DNA of 64,000 nucleotides from Tessaracoccus palaemonis (GTDB lineage: Bacteria; Actinomycetota; Actinomycetes; Propionibacteriales; Propionibacteriaceae): assembly GCF_019316905.1 (NCBI RefSeq), contig NZ_CP079216.1, positions 2,480,001 to 2,544,000 on the forward strand, given 5' to 3'. Positions 17,557-28,065 of the stretch are shown here, piece after piece. Numbering within the stretch: the first letter of the stretch is position 1; every line of letters starts with the position of its first letter. Below the pieces are notes generated by a model. That model was not told where the DNA came from and searched no databases. It saw only the letters and a program-made list of their open reading frames with translations. The translations under genes and the position numbers were made by a program.

Positions 17557-18837
17557 TCACGGCCCCAGGAGCGCCAGCGGCACCACGAACACGCCGTCCG
17601 ACCTGCGGTAGGCGTAGCGGCCCGGGTAGACCACGACCCGCGCAGCGAGTCGTTCCCCGAGGACGCCGTGCAGCCAGTTGAGATGGCGCACATCCGCGGC
17701 CTCGACCGTGCCGGCGAGCTTCACCTCGATCGCGACGACCTGGTGATCGTCCCCCTCGACGATCAGGTCGATCTCGTGCTCGGTGTTCTTGGTCCGCAGG
17801 TGGCCGACTCGTGCCCCTGCCGCCTCCGCGTAGACCCGGACAGACTGGGTCACCAGCGACTCGAAGAGAGCGCCGAGCCAGGTGACAGCCCGGGCTCCGG
17901 GCAGGGGGTGACCCACACCCCGGAGAAGGCTCTGCTTTCCAACGCCCACAAGGCGGGCGGCCAGCGCAGGATCGACCAGGTGGTGCTTCGGCGCCAGGGT
18001 GAGCCGCTTCAGGGGCGCGAAGGCGGGAATCCACGCCTCGACGGGATCGAGTACGAAGATGCGTGTGAGGTGCTCCCGATACACGTCGGCCGTCTGCCGG
18101 GCCGGCTTGTCACCCTCGCCCGGCGTGGCAGCGTCCAGAACCGTGGCGTACCCGGCATCGGTCGAGGTCGCCGCGGCATAGGCGGCGAGCCAGGCGCGCA
18201 ACGCGGCGGGCCGGCGCACAGCTGCCCCGTTCTCCGGCAGCTCGTGTTCGACGATCCGGCTGAGGTAGCTGTCGAGTTGCAGCCGGCGGGCACGGTCGGG
18301 CAGATCGCGGATACCGGGCAGTCCCGACCGCATGATCTCGTCGACGTAGTCGTCGAGCGAGACCTCCGACGTTCCTTCCACCTCCGTCACGTCGCCGGCG
18401 AGCAGTGCGGCCAACGAGACGCGAGGCTCGAGCAGACCGCGCTCGCTGATCGCGAGCGGACGCATCGCGAGTCGCACGATCCGTCCAGCACCGGAGTGAA
18501 CTCGCACCCCCGGTGCCACGCCGGCTGAACCGGCGAGCAGGAACCGCCCCCCGGTGGGGTCATCGTCCACCGCATGTCGGACGCGATCCCACACTGCGGG
18601 TTCCAGCTGCCACTCATCGATCAGGACCGGCGTTGGCACCTGAACCACGAGGTCCGGATTGGCGGCGAGGGCCTCACGTTGCCCGGCGGCTGTCAGGGTG
18701 AGCACGGTGGAGGCACGCTGTGTTCCGGTCGCGGTCTTCCCAACTCCCTTGGCGCCCTCCAGCGCGACCGCAGCGAGTCCGCCGGGGATGAACACGGAAT
18801 CGAGTAGGTCGTCAACGATCCTTCGCTGGTACGGCAT
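17557..18837 (-). CDS. AAA ATPase with C-terminal DUF4143 domain
   Basis: A 426-residue protein of the AAA_14/DUF4143 group, of unknown cellular role. Walker A is GAKGVGKTA (residues 28-36) and Walker B PVLIDEW near residue 72; GRFLLAGSA is the sensor-1 region. The C-terminal ~130 residues include EIDLIVEGDD and VAIEVKL, an arrangement like PD-(D/E)xK nuclease folds that is common in DUF4143 proteins. The ATG at 18837 is 6 nt from TAGATT in the first of four tandem 23-bp repeats. The gene is bracketed by two copies of an iteron element, which hints at movement as a cassette. Confidence 0.85.
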   Translation of the reverse strand: MPYQRRIVDDLLDSVFIPGGLAAVALEGAKGVGKTATGTQRASTVLTLTAAGQREALAANPDLVVQVPTPVLIDEWQLEPAVWDRVRHAVDDDPTGGRFLLAGSAGVAPGVRVHSGAGRIVRLAMRPLAISERGLLEPRVSLAALLAGDVTEVEGTSEVSLDDYVDEIMRSGLPGIRDLPDRARRLQLDSYLSRIVEHELPENGAAVRRPAALRAWLAAYAAATSTDAGYATVLDAATPGEGDKPARQTADVYREHLTRIFVLDPVEAWIPAFAPLKRLTLAPKHHLVDPALAARLVGVGKQSLLRGVGHPLPGARAVTWLGALFESLVTQSVRVYAEAAGARVGHLRTKNTEHEIDLIVEGDDHQVVAIEVKLAGTVEAADVRHLNWLHGVLGERLAARVVVYPGRYAYRRSDGVFVVPLALLGP

Positions 18838-18840
18838 GCG

Positions 18841-18932
18841 CTCAATCTAACATTTGGACGAGTCTCAATCTAACATTTGGACGGATCTATATCTAACATC
18901 TGGACGAGTCTGGATCTACCATCTGGACGAGA
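18841..18932 (-). repeat. Four tandem 23-bp repeats carrying -10-like boxes
   Basis: Units at 18841-18863, 18864-18886, 18887-18909 and 18910-18932; the first two differ only at the last two bases and similarity drops with distance from the gene. On the minus strand each unit contains a TAGATN box: TAGATT, TAGATT, TAGATA, TAGATC. The one nearest the ATPase gene is 6 nt from its ATG and is the likely promoter -10. Change in unit number by slippage could alter expression. Confidence 0.85.
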
Positions 18933-18975
18933 CTAGGCACTCGGTGATCGCGCCCCGGGCCCTTGCCAGACGCTC

Positions 18976-19096
18976 GACGCCACCCTTACCGACAGACGCC
19001 ACCCTTGTTCGCACATGCCACCGCCCTGGCGGTGGCATGTGTCGATAGCGGTGGCGTCGGTCGGTAGGGGTGGCGTCGGTCGAGAAGGGTGGCGTG
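18976..19096. repeat. Palindromic 19-bp-iteron element, copy 2
   Basis: Two left iterons (18976-19013) and three inverted right iterons, all on a 19-bp period, flank a hairpin with perfect 14-bp arms (19012-19025 and 19028-19041). It lies between the upstream end of the ATPase gene region and the 3' end of the DUF3048 gene. In arrangement (2+3) it is the mirror image of copy 1 (3+2). Confidence 0.9.
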
Positions 19097-19120
19097 TGGA
19101 GCCGGGACGGACGCGGCGGC

Positions 19121-20224
19121 TCAGCCGAACTGCAGGTCGGCACTCGGCGACGGCAACTCGACGAACGTGCGACCGGGCGCGACCTTCAGCTTCGAGCCGT
19201 CCTTGCACGTGAACGTGAAGCGCTTGTTGATGGCGCCCTTCTTCCAGGTGCCGGTGACGCGCCTGCCGCCGTGGCAGTAGGTGAAGCTCCCCTTGGCGTC
19301 GATGATGTCGACGACGGGGTCGGCGGCGCCGGAGCCCTCCCAGATCTTGTCCATCCGCCACTCGGCGGAGATGATCAGGACCGAGTGGGCCGTGACGCGC
19401 TTGCCGTCGGCCAGCACGTGCTCGCCCCAGGGCTGGCTGCGCAGGTACATGCCGTTGTCAGCGAGTTCGTAGCTCATGTCGTACTTGTGCGCGCTGCCGT
19501 AGGGCACCGCGATGGTGGTGGCCTTCTTCTTGGAGTCGGCCGTCGAGGCCTCCTCCGCGGTCTCGGCGAACGGCAGGTACTGGCTCGGCTTCTTCTTCAT
19601 GCGGGTCGCCAGCTCGGCCATGCCCTTGGGGTGGGCCTGGATCGCGCGGTCGTAGTACGTCTGCCCGTTGAGCTGATAGAGCCGGTCCTGGTCGACGCTG
19701 AACGCGTCGGTGCCACGCCAGTCGAGGTAGGTCATGCGCTCGATGTAGTCGTCGTGCGCGTCGAAGTACTTCAGCACCCAGTCCGCCGCGCCGGTGTTGG
19801 CGAGCAGCGGTTTCATCGGCGACAGCAGCGGCACGTCGACCGGCCGGATGGACCGGATCGGCCCCACGGCCTCGGGGTACTTGCTGTGGAACACCGAGAC
19901 CAGGCGCGTGTAGGCGAAGCCGTTGGGCTGGCAGAAGATGATGTCGGCGTCCAGCAGCCCCCACTGGGGGTTCTCGTTCTTGAGGTTCGGTACCTTGGCC
20001 GCGACCGCCGGCCTGTCTAGCAGCTTCTCGTTCTTGACCTCGCGGCCGTTGAGCGGCCACGTGATCTTCGGCTCGGGCGACGGGCTCGGCGAGGGGCTGG
20101 GCGACGGCGAGGGGCTCTCCGGCGTCGGGGTGGGGGTGATCTCGGGGGTCTCGCCCTGGCAGGCGGCGAGCGCGGCTGTCGCGCCCACCGCGCCGAGCAG
20201 GACGGCGCGTCTGGAGGTGGTCAC
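19121..20224 (-). CDS. DUF3048 (YerB-like) lipoprotein
   Basis: A 367-residue exported protein. The N-terminus has twin arginines (TSRRAVLLG), a hydrophobic stretch and the lipobox LAAC, so lipidation at the Cys is expected. A Ser-Pro-rich linker of about 25 residues follows. The body matches DUF3048: PNLKNENPQWGL, VGPIRSIRPVD, NTGAADWVL and a C-terminal domain with GTWKKGAIN. Function is unknown. The GTG start at 20224 lies 5 nt after the purD stop; this is the last gene of the purA-purD operon. Confidence 0.88.
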   Translation of the reverse strand: MTTSRRAVLLGAVGATAALAACQGETPEITPTPTPESPSPSPSPSPSPSPEPKITWPLNGREVKNEKLLDRPAVAAKVPNLKNENPQWGLLDADIIFCQPNGFAYTRLVSVFHSKYPEAVGPIRSIRPVDVPLLSPMKPLLANTGAADWVLKYFDAHDDYIERMTYLDWRGTDAFSVDQDRLYQLNGQTYYDRAIQAHPKGMAELATRMKKKPSQYLPFAETAEEASTADSKKKATTIAVPYGSAHKYDMSYELADNGMYLRSQPWGEHVLADGKRVTAHSVLIISAEWRMDKIWEGSGAADPVVDIIDAKGSFTYCHGGRRVTGTWKKGAINKRFTFTCKDGSKLKVAPGRTFVELPSPSADLQFG

Positions 20225-20229
20225 GGTGT

Positions 20230-21465
20230 TCAGTGTGGCAGGCCGACGTCGGTGCGGTGGAAGCCCCCCGCGAGTCGAACCTGTGAGACCAGATCGTAGG
20301 CTCGGCTCCTCGCCTCCTCGACGTCGGCGCCGCGGCCGACGATGCCCAGCACGCGCCCGCCCGACGACACCAGTTCGTCCCCGTCGAGCCGCGTCCCGGC
20401 GTGCAGGACGTAGGCGTCCTTCTCGTCGGCCGGCAACCCGATCGGCGTGCCCGTGACCGGGGTGCCCGGGTACCCCTCGGCCGCCTCGACGACCACGACG
20501 GCCGCTCCGTCGAACCACTCGAGCTCCCCCACGGCGTCGAACTCACCGCGCGCCGCCGCGCGCAGCACCCCACCCAGCGGCGTCTTCAGCAGAGCCAGGA
20601 CGGCCTGCGTCTCAGGGTCGCCGAAGCGGACGTTGAACTCCACGACGCGCAGCCCCTTCGACGTCAGCGCGAGGCCGGCGTACAGCAGGCCGATGAAGGG
20701 CGTGCCGCGGCGGGCCATCTCCCGCAGCGTCGGGTCGACGACCTCGGCCATGATCTGGTCGACGAGCCCGGGCTCGGCCCAGGTCAGCGGCGAGTAGGCG
20801 CCCATCCCGCCGGTGTTGGGGCCGGCGTCGCCGTCGCCCACACGCTTGTAGTCCTGGGCGGGCATCAGCGGAAGGCCGCGCACCCCGTCGCAGATGGCGA
20901 ACAGCGAGACCTCCGGGCCGTCGAGGTAGTCCTCGATCACGACGCGCCCGCATGACTGCGCGTGTTCCAGCGCGGCGTCGCGGTCGTCGGTCACGACGAC
21001 GCCCTTGCCGGCCGCGAGCCCGTCGTTCTTCACGACGTACGGGGCTCCGAACGCGTCGAGGGCCGCCTCGTACTCCTCGCGGCTCCCGCAGACGCGGGCC
21101 TCGGCGGTCGGCACGCCGGCGGCTGCCATCACGTCCTTGGCGAAGGCCTTCGACCCCTCCAGCACGGCGGCCTCCCGACCCGGCCCGAAGGCGTCGATGC
21201 CCGCGGCGCGCAGCGCGTCGGCGACGCCCGCGACGAGCGGGGCCTCAGGGCCGATGACGACGAGGTCGACGGCCAGCTCGCGGGCCAGCGCCACGACGGC
21301 GTCGGGGTCGGCGGCGTCGACGGCGTGCAGGGTCGCGAGCGCCGCGATGCCCGGGTTGCCGGGAGCGGCGTGCAGTGCGGTGACGAGTGGATCGGAGGCC
21401 AGCGAGCGGGCCAGCGCGTGTTCGCGCCCGCCGGAGCCGAGCAGGAGGGTCTTCACCCGCGCCAC
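20230..21465 (-). CDS. purD: Phosphoribosylamine-glycine ligase
   Basis: PurD forms GAR from phosphoribosylamine, glycine and ATP in purine synthesis. The N-terminal GSGGREHA loop, the ATP-grasp segment YVVKNDGLAAGKGV, and EFNVRFGDPETQ with the metal ligands are all present. 411 residues is normal. The start is a GTG at 21465, one base after the stop of the small upstream membrane protein; a second GTG at 21456 is possible. Part of the purA-purD-DUF3048 operon. Confidence 0.95.
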   Translation of the reverse strand: MARVKTLLLGSGGREHALARSLASDPLVTALHAAPGNPGIAALATLHAVDAADPDAVVALARELAVDLVVIGPEAPLVAGVADALRAAGIDAFGPGREAAVLEGSKAFAKDVMAAAGVPTAEARVCGSREEYEAALDAFGAPYVVKNDGLAAGKGVVVTDDRDAALEHAQSCGRVVIEDYLDGPEVSLFAICDGVRGLPLMPAQDYKRVGDGDAGPNTGGMGAYSPLTWAEPGLVDQIMAEVVDPTLREMARRGTPFIGLLYAGLALTSKGLRVVEFNVRFGDPETQAVLALLKTPLGGVLRAAARGEFDAVGELEWFDGAAVVVVEAAEGYPGTPVTGTPIGLPADEKDAYVLHAGTRLDGDELVSSGGRVLGIVGRGADVEEARSRAYDLVSQVRLAGGFHRTDVGLPH

Positions 21466-21466
21466 A

Positions 21467-21685
21467 TTAGTCGAGCGCGTCCGCCCTCTCCGCCGCCTCC
21501 TGGGAACGCTGGACGAGGATGCGGAAGCCGACGATCGCGGCTATGAAGCCGCCGCCGACCGGCACGGCCCACCACCAGCCCCAGCCGATGTCCTCCTGCC
21601 AGATGGCGATGGCCACCGTCGCGACCATGAACAGCACGAGGCCGACGACCAGGGTCGTGACGAGGCGACGCGTGCCCCGCGTCAT
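21467..21685 (-). CDS. Small two-helix membrane protein
   Basis: A 72-residue protein with a basic N-terminus (MTRGTRR), two hydrophobic segments (about residues 9-28 and 37-57) joined by a Trp-rich turn (GWGWWWAV), and a charged cytoplasmic tail. It fits tightly between purA (stop 7 nt upstream) and purD (1 nt downstream), which supports it being a real gene. I do not recognise a family. Confidence 0.7.
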   Translation of the reverse strand: MTRGTRRLVTTLVVGLVLFMVATVAIAIWQEDIGWGWWWAVPVGGGFIAAIVGFRILVQRSQEAAERADALD

Positions 21686-21692
21686 GCCTGTG

Positions 21693-23042
<1,350 letters not shown>

Positions 23043-23175
23043 CCCGGCCTCACCGACACCGAGCCGGAAGCCGCCGAAACCCGCCCCAACTGGCCCTGTT
23101 GCGCCGGGCACGGCGGTGGAAGAATGGGGTGTGCGCGCACACTTGGCGCCCGTTGCAACGACGCAGGAGGATCCC

Positions 23176-24167
<992 letters not shown>

Positions 24168-24171
<4 letters not shown>

Positions 24172-24800
24172 GCGCAACTGAACTGACCCTCGATCTGTTG
24201 GCCGCATGGCTGCGGCGCTACGCCGAACTCGTCGGCGACCAGAAGGCCTACCTGACGGAGCTCGACTCGGCGATCGGTGACGCCGACCACGGCACCAACA
24301 TGGCCCGCGGCACCGCCGCGGTCGTCGAGCACCTCGACGAGGCCAACACCGTCGACGCCCTGCTGAAGAAGGCCGGCATGACGCTCGTGAGCACCGTCGG
24401 TGGCACCGCCGGCCCGCTCTACGGCACCCTGCTGATGCGGATGGGCATGAACACGGGCGCGGTGACGGAGCTGTCGCCGGCAGAGTTCGCGACCGCGCTG
24501 CGGGCCGGCCTCGATGGCCTGATCGCGCGCGGCAAGACGGAACTGGGTGACAAGACCATGGTCGACGCGCTCACCCCGGGCCTCGACGCCTTCGACACGT
24601 CGCTGGCCGACGGCGGCGACCTGGCCTCGGCTGCGAAGGCCGCCCAGGCCGCCGCGGCCGCCGGCCGGGACGCGACCGAGCCGATGATCGCCCGCAAGGG
24701 GCGCGCGAGCTACCTGGGCGAGCGTTCCCGCGGGCACCTCGATCCGGGCGCCACGTCCGCCGTCCTGCTGTTCGACGCTCTCGTCGACGCGATCGGCTGA
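24168..24800 (+). CDS. dhaL: Dihydroxyacetone kinase, DhaL (ADP-binding) subunit
   Basis: DhaL holds ADP as a cofactor that shuttles phosphate from DhaM to dihydroxyacetone. DSAIGDADHGTNMARG contains the Asp ligands for the two Mg ions, and GTAGPLYGT and DATEPMIARKGRASYLG are conserved nucleotide contacts. 210 residues. The GTG at 24168 overlaps the dhaK stop; an in-frame GTG slightly upstream (24159) is inside dhaK and less likely. Confidence 0.95.
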
Positions 24801-24803
24801 CCC

Positions 24804-25532
24804 GTGGCAGTCGGAATCGTCGTCGTATCGCACAGCCATGCCCTGGCGGAGGCCGCCGTCGAGCTAGCCATGCAGATGGTCCACGGGGATGCCCCGCCCA
24901 TCGCCCTGGCCGCGGGCACGTCCGACGGGGGCCTCGGCACCGACGCGACGGCCGTCACGTCAGCGCTGGCGGACGTGGACCAGGGGGACGGCGTCGTCGT
25001 GCTCGTCGACATGGGCTCCGCGCTGATGAGCGCGGAACTCGGCGTCGAACTCTACGACCAGCCCGGCACGGACGTCCGCATCCTGCCCGCCCCCTTCGTC
25101 GAGGGCCTCGTCGCAGCCGTGGTGCGTGCGACCGGCGGCGCATCGATCGACGAGGTCGCAGCCGAGGCGGACCAGGGGCTGACCCCGAAGCTGTCCGCCC
25201 TCGGCACGCCGCCGGTGCCGGCTCCGCAGGTCTCCCCCGTCGAGGAGGCGTCCGAGGACGACACGGCCCACTCGGAGGCCGTCATCGTCAACACCACCGG
25301 CCTGCACGCCAGGCCGGCCGCCGAACTGGTCGCCCAGGCGCGCAGCTTCGACGCGGAGGTGAAGGTCAGCTGCGGCGACGCCGGCCCGGTGTCGGCGAAG
25401 AGCAGCATCGGCCTGGCCACGCTGGCCGCCCGCAAGGGTGACCTGCTGGAGTTCACCGCGACGGGTGCCGAGGCGGAACAGGCGGTCGAGGCGCTCGCGC
25501 AGTTCGTGTCGAACGGCCTGGGCGAGCTGTGA
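24804..25532 (+). CDS. dhaM: DhaM phosphotransfer protein: EIIA-Man domain fused to HPr
   Basis: A 242-residue fusion. Residues 1-125 are the EIIA(Man)-like domain with the phosphorylatable His in VVSHSHALAE. After an acidic linker of about 30 residues, residues 155-242 are an HPr domain with the active-site His168 in GLHARPAAE and a regulatory-type Ser region (SAKSSIG). There is no enzyme I-like part as in E. coli DhaM, so general enzyme I must phosphorylate it. GTG start 3 nt after the dhaL stop. Confidence 0.93.
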   Translation: MAVGIVVVSHSHALAEAAVELAMQMVHGDAPPIALAAGTSDGGLGTDATAVTSALADVDQGDGVVVLVDMGSALMSAELGVELYDQPGTDVRILPAPFVEGLVAAVVRATGGASIDEVAAEADQGLTPKLSALGTPPVPAPQVSPVEEASEDDTAHSEAVIVNTTGLHARPAAELVAQARSFDAEVKVSCGDAGPVSAKSSIGLATLAARKGDLLEFTATGAEAEQAVEALAQFVSNGLGEL

Positions 25533-25548
25533 CGGATAGGCTGCTCCC

Positions 25549-25989
25549 ATGAGCGAGACGCACCCGAACCTGATGGCCGCCGACGTCGTGGTCAGCCTGC
25601 CGGAGGATCCCGCCCTGGCCGCCATCGCGGAGCGGGGCCGGGACCACTTCCTGGAGGTGGTGGCGGCGCACCCGACGTCGTCGCTGTGCTGGGCGCTGCT
25701 CGCCGAGACCTGCCTGCAGGACGAGGGGCTCGGGGGCGCGGTCGCGGCGTACGCGTACGCCCGTACCGGCTACCACCGGGGCCTCGACCAGCTGCGCCGC
25801 AACGGCTGGAAGGGTTCGGGACTGATCCCCTGGGAGCACGAGCCGAACCGCGGCTTCCTCCGCGCCTTGTGGGCGCTGAGCGTCGCGGCCGGCCGCATCG
25901 GCGAGACCGAGGAGCAGGAGCGCTGCGCGCAGTTCCTCCGCGACTCCTCCGAGGAGGCCTTCAGGGTGCTGTCCGGCTCGGACGCCTGA
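25549..25989 (+). CDS. DUF3151 family protein
   Basis: A 146-residue soluble protein matching the actinobacterial DUF3151 family, function unknown. Features include ALLAETCLQDE, AYAYARTGYHRGLDQLRRNGWKG and IPWEHEPNRGFLRALWAL. It follows dhaM by 16 nt, but TAGGCT (25537-25542) is 6 nt before its ATG, so it likely has its own leaderless promoter. A strong terminator follows. Confidence 0.85.
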   Translation: MSETHPNLMAADVVVSLPEDPALAAIAERGRDHFLEVVAAHPTSSLCWALLAETCLQDEGLGGAVAAYAYARTGYHRGLDQLRRNGWKGSGLIPWEHEPNRGFLRALWALSVAAGRIGETEEQERCAQFLRDSSEEAFRVLSGSDA

Positions 25990-26006
25990 AACTCCCGCAG
26001 AGACAA

Positions 26007-26040
26007 CGACACGGCCCCGGCATCCGCCGGGGCCGTGTCG
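26007..26040 (+). terminator. 15-bp hairpin terminator after the DUF3151 gene
   Basis: CGACACGGCCCCGGC (26007-26021) pairs perfectly with 26026-26040 around ATCC, 17 bp after the stop. Between here and 26557 no intact gene is seen; the space holds only the broken frame at 26246-26443. Confidence 0.85.
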
Positions 26041-26245
26041 CGTTCTCAACCAGGCAGCCGCGCCGACCAACCAGCACAATCTCCAGAGGAGAAGCGACCT
26101 TCGAGTGGGTGTCGGTGGCGACCTTCAGCAACGCGCGACTCGCGGTGGGAATGGCTTCCCAAGGTGCGGGTTCCTGAGCTAAGTGGAGACTGGATGGATC
26201 GCAGGAACTTGCAAGCCTGGGCTGGCTCCGCAACCCGCGACGCCC

Positions 26246-26443
26246 ATGAGCGACCGCATCACGATGAACGACTACGTCTGTCCCAGCTGAAGTGCCGACT
26301 TCGGCTATCCCTTGGAACTGACGATCCACAAGGAGCTCGGCTGCGAGTGGGGTCCCGATGATACCGGGGGCGCCTCGTACTGCTGCGGCATGATCCTCGA
26401 GGAGGGCGAGACCGTCTGCATGAGCTGCGGCGAGCCTCTCTAG
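26246..26443 (+). pseudogene. Small zinc-ribbon-like frame broken by a TGA
   Basis: Reading from the ATG at 26246 gives MSDRITMNDYVCPS, then a TGA at 26288-26290, then 50 further codons to a TAG at 26441-26443 with GYPLELTIHKELGCEWG, SYCCG and VCMSCGEPL. A TGC in place of the TGA would restore a CPSC knuckle that pairs with CMSC, as expected for a two-knuckle zinc ribbon of 65 residues. A nonsense mutation is the simplest reading; a sequencing error is possible. No family recognised. Confidence 0.5.
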
Positions 26444-26557
26444 ACCCACGGCGACAGAAAGCCCGCCCGGCGGAGACGCAAAGGCCCGGGGCCTCGGGGT
26501 TGGTCTCATCGGCACCAGCCATAGCAGTACCGAGGGAGCCCAGGGGCTGGGTCAACT

Positions 26558-27853
26558 TCACCCAGGCGGGGTCACAAGAGATGGTAGGGGGCCGATGTCT
26601 TGTGCGGCGATCTCGTACTTCGGCCACTTGTCGTAGAGGTATCGTGATTCGCGTTTCGCGACGATGCCATGCTTCTCGAGTTCGCCGAGCCAACTCCTGA
26701 CTGCTTCCTCGGGGAACCGAACGTCGCGGTCCATCGCCTCGAGTTCCTGGACCATCTTGCGGATACTGACCTGTTGTCCGCACCGGCGCCGATACACATG
26801 GTTGAGGTAGAGCTTTGATTGCCACATCGCGGGAGGGAACGGTAGCTGGATGACGGTTCCCCCGCTGGCTGGTGTGTGCTGCAGGTAGCCGGGGAAGCTG
26901 CCGAAGATCGTCACGATGCGGTGGCGCTCGGAGCTTGTCTCCCAGGCAACGGCGTGAGCCTCAGACTTGCTCTGCACCCTGGCGAAGAACCGCTCCCTGA
27001 CCTCCAGCATCCTGCGTGCATGTTCCTCCCTCTCGGCCTGACGCCTCGCAGCAGCGAGTTTGACGCGAACAGATGTCCGCAGCAGCGCTGCCAGCTCGTC
27101 GGTGACAAAACGTCGCTCGTTGTCCAGTCTGAACGCATCCAGTCTCTCTGACTGCAGCTCCCCCGCTCCCACGGTACTCAGCACGCGTTGCCCGCTGTCC
27201 CATGCGCGCTTCGTGGCGTATCCGATGCTCTCGAAACTGGGATCGATGAAAAGAACAGGCGCACCAGCATCTGCAACAGCCGACAGGGTCGGGCCCAATA
27301 CCACCACATCAGATGCGTTCCTTGACCGGTGGAAGTGGTCGCCTCCATACCCCCACAGCCACACATCCACGATGCCCAGCTCTCGGTAGGAGTCATGACG
27401 CGCTCGCCACTGATTGGAAGACATGTGTGCGTACTGGACCTCGAACGCGATCTGCGCGCCGGTCGCCGGTGAGGTCGCCATCACGTCAGCACGCCGCCGC
27501 CCATCCAAGGTCGTTACTTCGAGGTCGACCTCGAGCATCGGGTACCGGTTGGTCAACCAGCGCTTTATCAGCAGTTGGCACTGCAGGTGGGCGATCCCTA
27601 CCCGATCATGCCCACCGCCGGCCACGTGGGAGAACCCGTGTCTCCGGTCTCCTCGATCGACCACGGTCAGCGCAGGCGACCCGCACTCCGGCACGACACA
27701 GGAGAACGTCTCGCCCTGCTTTCGGCGCTCTTTGAACTCTGGCGCGGCGTTCTCGGGCAGGTACTCGATCTCATCAGCAGAGTTCAGCGCGAAAACGAGC
27801 CGGCTCTCGGGTGATCCGGTGAAGGCGCAGTACTCGTCGGTGCGATGTCTCAC
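26558..27853 (-). CDS. CoiA-like nuclease family protein
   Basis: A 431-residue protein resembling competence protein CoiA. Near residues 52-75 FSCVVPECGSP and HGFSHVAG match the N-terminal Cys-pair/His region. RRADVMATSP and IAFEVQYAHMSSNQWRARHDSYRELGI (in part) give the PD-(D/E)xK nuclease core with Asp, Glu and Gln. WLWG follows as in CoiA. A basic coiled segment (about residues 260-295) and a winged-helix-like C-terminus extend it beyond usual CoiA. No other competence genes are near. The GTG at 27853 is 6 nt after TAGCTT (27865-27860), indicating a leaderless start. Base composition looks less GC-rich than the flanks. Confidence 0.7.
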   Translation of the reverse strand: MRHRTDEYCAFTGSPESRLVFALNSADEIEYLPENAAPEFKERRKQGETFSCVVPECGSPALTVVDRGDRRHGFSHVAGGGHDRVGIAHLQCQLLIKRWLTNRYPMLEVDLEVTTLDGRRRADVMATSPATGAQIAFEVQYAHMSSNQWRARHDSYRELGIVDVWLWGYGGDHFHRSRNASDVVVLGPTLSAVADAGAPVLFIDPSFESIGYATKRAWDSGQRVLSTVGAGELQSERLDAFRLDNERRFVTDELAALLRTSVRVKLAAARRQAEREEHARRMLEVRERFFARVQSKSEAHAVAWETSSERHRIVTIFGSFPGYLQHTPASGGTVIQLPFPPAMWQSKLYLNHVYRRRCGQQVSIRKMVQELEAMDRDVRFPEEAVRSWLGELEKHGIVAKRESRYLYDKWPKYEIAAQDIGPLPSLVTPPG

Positions 27854-28028
27854 GCGGCAAAGCTATCGCGTATCCGCGCTAGTGGCAGGGCTATTCGCAG
27901 CTGATAGACGGGGAGGCGGTTGTGCCGGCCGTCCCAGTTTCTCGCCCCTATTGGCCACCCATCTGTCCCTGGGAGCGCGGATCCTCACCAGGCTCGATGA
28001 CCAGTCCTCGCTCCGGTTGGCGTATGCG

Positions 28029-28050
28029 CGTTGCCCGCCCCCGGGCAACG
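28029..28050 (-). terminator. 9-bp hairpin after the 28066-28563 gene
   Basis: CGTTGCCCG (28029-28037) pairs with 28042-28050 around CCCC, 15 bp beyond the stop of the minus-strand gene at 28066. The rest of the 27854-28065 spacer holds nothing I can identify apart from the CoiA-like promoter. Confidence 0.55.
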
Positions 28051-28065
28051 ACCTCAGTTTATGGG

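Noticed and set aside
18841-18932. CRISPR array
   Set aside because: The four 23-bp units are contiguous with no spacers and no cas genes are present.
26288-26290. UGA read as selenocysteine in the small zinc-ribbon-like frame
   Set aside because: A CxxU motif could be written, but no SECIS-like structure was evident and selenocysteine use in this lineage is unsupported here; a nonsense mutation is simpler.
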